Assembly: GCF_000478985.1 (NCBI RefSeq) | Contig: NZ_AWXB01000007.1 | Coordinates: 1-35,377 of the forward strand | Length of the DNA: 35,377 nt | Direction of reading: 5' to 3' | Source of the DNA: Peptoniphilus sp. BV3C26 | Lineage (GTDB): Bacteria; Bacillota; Clostridia; Tissierellales; Peptoniphilaceae | Shown: positions 31,821-35,377 of the stretch, in pieces | Layout of the letters: the number at the start of each line of letters is the position of its first letter | Numbering within the stretch: position 1 is the stretch's first letter | Position numbers and translations under genes: made by a program | The notes under the pieces: model-generated | What the model saw: the letters and a program-made list of their open reading frames with translations, nothing else | Told to the model about the DNA's origin: nothing | The model's database searches: none

Positions 31821-32598
31821 AAATGTAGGAATAACTTTTGGAGGTCTAAAGGCAGTTTCCGACTTTAATGTAACAATAAATCAAGGAGAACTTTTAGGAC
31901 TTATAGGACCAAATGGTGCTGGAAAAACTACAGTTTTTAATTTAATAACAGGAGTATATGCACCAACTGAAGGCCAAATTCTCCTATATCAAAAGGGAGT
32001 GGCAGGAAGTGAATCCATGGAAAAAATCAATGGAATAGCACCACACAAACTTGTAAAAATGGGAATTGCAAGAACATTTCAAAACATAAGACTTTTCGGA
32101 TATCTTTCAGTTCTTGACAATGTAAGAATAGCTTCAAATAAAGATATGCACTACGGTATAGGAGCAGGAATGTTTAGAACTAAGTCCTATTGGGACGAAG
32201 AATATAAGATAAATACAAAGGCATTGGAATTTTTAAAAATATTTAATCTTGATAAATATGCAAACTTTTCAGCAAATGCTCTTCCCTATGGACAACAAAG
32301 AAAACTTGAGATAGCAAGAGCTATGGCTACGAATCCAAAACTGCTTTTACTTGACGAACCAGCAGCTGGGATGAATCCCAGCGAAACGGAAGAACTCATG
32401 GAAACAATAAAATTAATAAGAGATAAATTTAACATAACCATATTATTAATAGAACACGACATGAATCTGGTGCTTGGAATTTGTGAAAGACTCATGGTTT
32501 TAAACTATGGAAGCATTCTTGCCCAAGGCAATCCAAAAGAAGTTATTAATAATAAAGAAGTTATAAAGGCATATCTTGGAACAGGAGATGCAGAATGA
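31798..32598 (+). CDS. livG: Branched-chain amino-acid ABC transporter ATPase LivG
   Basis: 266-residue ATPase. Walker A is GPNGAGKTT, the Q loop lies in [10 protein letters not shown], the signature is the LivG-type [15 protein letters not shown], Walker B is [13 protein letters not shown], and the switch His lies in [11 protein letters not shown]. The C-terminal [15 protein letters not shown] is typical. ATG 31798 has GGAAGG 8 bases upstream; a GTG at 31789 overlaps that site and is not preferred. Confidence 0.95.
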   Translation: MTEILKCENVGITFGGLKAVSDFNVTINQGELLGLIGPNGAGKTTVFNLITGVYAPTEGQILLYQKGVAGSESMEKINGIAPHKLVKMGIARTFQNIRLFGYLSVLDNVRIASNKDMHYGIGAGMFRTKSYWDEEYKINTKALEFLKIFNLDKYANFSANALPYGQQRKLEIARAMATNPKLLLLDEPAAGMNPSETEELMETIKLIRDKFNITILLIEHDMNLVLGICERLMVLNYGSILAQGNPKEVINNKEVIKAYLGTGDAE

Positions 32599-33308
32599 CA
32601 ATGCTTGAAATAAAAGATTTGAATATATTTTACGGCAATATTCATGCCATTAAGGGAATATCATTAGATGTAAATGAGGGAGAGATAGTATGCTTAATAG
32701 GAGCAAACGGTGCCGGCAAGACTTCAACCCTACAAAGCATATCAGGTTTAGTTCCAATTAAAAGTGGAAAAATTTCTTTTTTGGGAGAAAATATAACAAA
32801 AACAAAATCCCATAAAATAACTGAAATGGGCATAGCTCAGGTACCAGAAGGAAGAAGAATTTTTACAGGCTTAAGCGTCTTGGATAACTTGAAACTTGGA
32901 GCCTTTACAATAAAAGATGGACCGGAAAATTTAAACAGAGATATAAATGCCATTTATGAGAAATTTCCAATTCTTGAAGAAAGAAAAGATCAAATGGCAG
33001 GGACACTGTCAGGAGGAGAACAACAAATGCTTGCCATGGGAAGAGCCCTAATGAGCAGACCAAAGCTCCTTTTATTAGATGAACCCTCAATGGGATTATC
33101 GCCTCTTTTTGTAGAAAAAATATTTGAAGTAATAGAATTTCTTCACAAGGAAGGAACAACCATACTTTTAGTAGAACAAAATGCAAACCTGGCACTGAAA
33201 ATTTCAAACAGGTCTTATGTCCTGGAAACAGGGAAAATAATTAAAGAAGGACAAAGCGAAGAATTGATGTCAGATCCAATAGTAAAAAAAGCATACTTAG
33301 GAGCATAA
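32595..33308 (+). CDS. livF: Branched-chain amino-acid ABC transporter ATPase LivF
   Basis: 237-residue second ATPase. Walker A is GANGAGKTS, the family segment is AQVPEGRRIFTGLSVLDNL, the signature is LSGGEQQMLAMGRAL, Walker B is LLLLDEPSMGLSP, and the switch is LLVEQNANLAL. ATG 32595 overlaps the livG stop (ATGA). A second ATG at 32601 is possible. A strong terminator follows. Confidence 0.95.
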   Translation: MTMLEIKDLNIFYGNIHAIKGISLDVNEGEIVCLIGANGAGKTSTLQSISGLVPIKSGKISFLGENITKTKSHKITEMGIAQVPEGRRIFTGLSVLDNLKLGAFTIKDGPENLNRDINAIYEKFPILEERKDQMAGTLSGGEQQMLAMGRALMSRPKLLLLDEPSMGLSPLFVEKIFEVIEFLHKEGTTILLVEQNANLALKISNRSYVLETGKIIKEGQSEELMSDPIVKKAYLGA

Positions 33309-33313
33309 AAATC

Positions 33314-33343
33314 AAAACCCATGTTAGTAAGCATGGGTTTTTT
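33314..33343 (+). terminator. Terminator of the liv operon
   Basis: AAAACCCATG (33314-33323), loop TTAGTAAG, CATGGGTTTT (33332-33341) then Ts. Confidence 0.88.
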
Positions 33344-33345
33344 AA

Positions 33346-33374
33346 TTGTAATAAAATTACCAATAATTTATAAT
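33346..33374 (+). promoter_or_regulatory. Promoter of the membrane protein-TPR pair
   Basis: -35 TTGTAA (33346-33351), a 17-base spacer and -10 TATAAT (33369-33374), followed by AAAGGAGG at 33381-33388. Confidence 0.75.
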
Positions 33375-33393
33375 AAAACGAAAGGAGGAAAAA

Positions 33394-34170
33394 ATGCTTA
33401 CAGATTTCATAAAAGTTTATACTATAAGCTTAAATAAAACTTTTTCTAAGGTTAAAAAAAATCCTATAATTTTTTTGATGCCCCTTATGTATTCAATTAT
33501 CATGGGCATATGTCATTATTTGGCAGATATCCTGCTATCAAACATTGTAGGAACAACAATATGGAGATTTTTAATTCCCCTTATTGATTCCTTAATTATT
33601 TCATCATATTTTACAATTTTAGAAGATTTAATAATGTATAACAGAATAAACTTCAAATATTTTACAAAATCTTTTGTAAAAAAAAGTGGCCTTATATATT
33701 CAACATTCTTTACACTAATCTTAATGGATTGGGCATTTTTTATAATTATTAATTTGGACTACACAATAGAGCTTATAATATCCTCAATATTAGGCATAGT
33801 ACTAAGCTCTGTATCAGAATATATATACCTAAGAGGAATATCTTATACAGAAGGTCTTATAAGTGCCTTAAAATTTTTTAAAGAAAATTTTTTCCTTTGG
33901 CTGCCGCCGATAATAATATTATTATTAGGGAAATATATTTTGTTTGACATGATAGATATGAGTGCAGATTTATCAGACCTTGTTATGACTCAAACCTTGG
34001 GAAGTCCTTTCAACTTTTATTTGGGACAGTACCTGGACTTGGGATATATAATAAAATTTATAATTTTTGAAATTATAGTAAGTTTACTAACAGTTTTTAG
34101 AGGAGTTTTATTTAATATAATTGAAGGATCCTCAATTAGAAAGAGAAAGTATCGTGGATATGATTTTTGA
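33394..34170 (+). CDS. Uncharacterised six-helix membrane protein
   Basis: I do not recognise this 258-residue protein. Hydrophobic segments lie at about 24-48, 54-77, 98-119, 123-145, 165-186 and 213-243, with a short amphipathic N terminus (LTDFIKVYTISLNKTFSKVKKNP) and a basic C terminus (SSIRKRKYRGYDF). No catalytic, transporter or channel motif is visible. The gene has its own promoter, follows a strong AAAGGAGG site, and its 3' end overlaps the following TPR gene by 11 bases. The layout of a short N-terminal helix followed by six helices vaguely recalls permease-like or DUF975-type membrane proteins, but no match is claimed. Confidence 0.75.
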   Translation: MLTDFIKVYTISLNKTFSKVKKNPIIFLMPLMYSIIMGICHYLADILLSNIVGTTIWRFLIPLIDSLIISSYFTILEDLIMYNRINFKYFTKSFVKKSGLIYSTFFTLILMDWAFFIIINLDYTIELIISSILGIVLSSVSEYIYLRGISYTEGLISALKFFKENFFLWLPPIIILLLGKYILFDMIDMSADLSDLVMTQTLGSPFNFYLGQYLDLGYIIKFIIFEIIVSLLTVFRGVLFNIIEGSSIRKRKYRGYDF

Positions 34171-35251
34171 GAAAATAAAAAACGAAAGAAGAAAAAATTT
34201 AGCCTTTATTGAAATTAAAAAAGATTTAAAAATAGGGCCATTAGATTTAAAAAAAGAAATTCCTTTGCCTCTTTTTATAAAAGACATAGAAAAGGGAGTA
34301 AAAGAAAAGAGCTTTCAAAATAACATAGACTTAAAACTTATATCAAAAGCAATCTTTTATCTCTTAGGAATTAATGAAGATTTTTTATACGCAGAAAATT
34401 ATAAAGAATACTTAAAAAAAATGTTTAAGGATTTAAAAAAGCCCATAATCTATCTGAGCTTAAACACCGAAGATATCTATGATAAGTTTTTTTATCTATC
34501 AAGTGGAGAAAAACTTGGTATTAAAGACGAAAAAATAGACTATCTAACAGGTATAAGCCTTGAAGATATTTATAACAAAAAATTTAATGACTTGAATCAA
34601 GAAGAAAAAAGCTCCATATTAAAAATAATTATTAGCAAATACGAAAAAATAAATGACAAAAAAATAAAACCCTACGCAGAATATAAACTTGCAAGAATTT
34701 ATAATATGAGCAAAAATTATATAAAAAGTCTTTTATATTATGAAAAAGCTCTTGAAAATGCGCCGGAAGAATTAAAAGAAACCATAAGAGAAGAAATAAG
34801 CCAAGTTGAAGACTATTCATTTATAGATTCTGCAATAACCTATATAAACTATGGGAAAAATGAAAAAGCCTTGGAGTTTTTGGAAAAAGTTAAAGAAACC
34901 TATCCCAACAAAGACTTGCTATATTTTTTGAAAGGACAAGTCTATAGAGCCTTAGGTCAAAATCAAAAAGCCTTGGAATTTTATAAAGAGGCATTAAAAA
35001 TAAATAAAGAAAAAGAAGATTACCACAATGCTTTAGCAATAACCTACATTAATTTAAATCAGATAGAAGAAGCCGTTGAAACTTACAAAAAATCTCTATT
35101 TTATATAAAAGATTCTTACACTATTTTTTATAACTTAGGAATGCTTTTGTACAATTTAAAAGATAAAAATGCTTTAGAATACTTAAAAAAAGCTTACTCT
35201 TTACAAGGAAGCCAAGAACTTTACAGCCTTATAGAAAGCCTTGAAAATTAA
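34160..35251 (+). CDS. Tetratricopeptide repeat (TPR) protein
   Basis: A 363-residue soluble protein, with no signal peptide or membrane helix. Residues 1-150 are Lys/Glu-rich and unrecognised. From about 160 to the end there are helical repeats with TPR consensus, for example YAEYKLARIYNMSKNYIKSL, LYFLKGQVYRALGQNQKALE and NALAITYINLNQIEEAVETY, about five in all. TPR arrays mediate protein contacts. Start is uncertain. ATG 34160 lies inside the upstream gene and has only a weak site, so coupling is likely; TTG 34121 would add 13 residues behind AGGAG at unfavourable distance. Coupling to the membrane protein suggests a shared complex at the membrane, which is inference. Confidence 0.75.
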   Translation: MIFEKIKNERRKNLAFIEIKKDLKIGPLDLKKEIPLPLFIKDIEKGVKEKSFQNNIDLKLISKAIFYLLGINEDFLYAENYKEYLKKMFKDLKKPIIYLSLNTEDIYDKFFYLSSGEKLGIKDEKIDYLTGISLEDIYNKKFNDLNQEEKSSILKIIISKYEKINDKKIKPYAEYKLARIYNMSKNYIKSLLYYEKALENAPEELKETIREEISQVEDYSFIDSAITYINYGKNEKALEFLEKVKETYPNKDLLYFLKGQVYRALGQNQKALEFYKEALKINKEKEDYHNALAITYINLNQIEEAVETYKKSLFYIKDSYTIFYNLGMLLYNLKDKNALEYLKKAYSLQGSQELYSLIESLEN

Positions 35252-35265
35252 AGCAAAAAAGAAGA

Positions 35266-35296
35266 AAAAGAGGTTGCAAAAGCAGTCTCTTTTTTA
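35266..35296 (+). terminator. Terminator after the TPR gene
   Basis: AAAAGAGGTTGC (35266-35277), loop AAAA, GCAGTCTCTTTT (35282-35293) with two G-T pairs, then Ts. Confidence 0.8.
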
Positions 35297-35354
35297 ATAG
35301 GAAAAAAATGATAAAAAAAGAGAAAAAAATAAAAAGAAAAAAGAAAATAAACAA

Positions 35355-35360
35355 TTGACA
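35355..35360 (+). promoter_or_regulatory. Perfect -35 box at the window end
   Basis: TTGACA at 35355-35360. A -10 at 17-base spacing would begin at 35378, just past the window, so the promoter cannot be confirmed. Confidence 0.35.
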
Positions 35361-35377
35361 CAAGAAAAATAACATGA

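Noticed and set aside
35308-35358. Sixteen-codon Lys-rich reading frame after the last terminator, with AGG upstream
   Set aside because: It lies in an almost pure A/G stretch where such frames arise by chance, and its stop overlaps a -35 box. No promoter precedes it after the terminator.

Overview
The window is a 35.4-kb chromosomal stretch of a low-GC (very A+T-rich) Gram-positive anaerobe. The gene set is Firmicutes/Clostridia-like and most resembles the Tissierellia/Peptoniphilaceae group. The clues are a rubredoxin, an Etf/acyl-CoA dehydrogenase operon with an FAD-linked 2-hydroxyacid oxidase, DUF5693-csaB-tagA envelope genes, strong GGAGG ribosome-binding sites and many T-rich intrinsic terminators. 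Genus-level placement is inference. Nearly all genes read rightwards. The leftward units are tRNA-Leu, a zinc-ribbon protein, a rubredoxin and a large helix-turn-helix regulator. I see no phage, insertion sequence, CRISPR array or classical defence island, and no gene-free stretch longer than 300 bases.

Layout. 1-600: leftward tRNA-Leu(TAG) and a zinc-ribbon membrane protein split by a -1 frameshift at a homopolymer. 690-6680: DUF5693 membrane protein, csaB, tagA (cell-wall polymer pyruvylation and teichoic-acid-type linkage) and transketolase. 6690-9563: tRNA-Pro(GGG), leftward rubredoxin, a stand-alone RsbW-type ATPase, and typA. 9578-10745: a short orphan transcription unit, then a tetrahydrofolate-type riboswitch ahead of a FolT-like ECF substrate-binding protein with an extra membrane domain. 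10807-12500: tRNA-Cys and the 480-residue leftward regulator. 12600-18065: a probable 2-hydroxyacid (lactate/glycolate) oxidation operon, FAD oxidase-acyl-CoA dehydrogenase-etfB-etfA-lrgA-lrgB, divergent from that regulator. 18098-28504: housekeeping operon pheS-pheT-zapA-U32 peptidase-mutS2-argS. 28685-33343: livJHMGF branched-chain amino-acid ABC transporter. 33346-35295: an unrecognised six-helix membrane protein coupled to a TPR protein.

How they work together. The oxidase, acyl-CoA dehydrogenase and EtfAB can form one electron-transfer module linking 2-hydroxyacid oxidation to acyl-CoA reduction or oxidation. LrgAB, whose relatives carry pyruvate (bacteria) or glycolate/glycerate (plant PLGG1), is a plausible substrate or product carrier. 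The divergent regulator has an inverted repeat over its own -35 box and is the best candidate controller. The most interesting items are this regulator-operon pair, the THF riboswitch whose P1 strand can alternatively mask the ribosome-binding site, the FolT fusion, and the frameshift at a slippery run in the zinc-ribbon gene.
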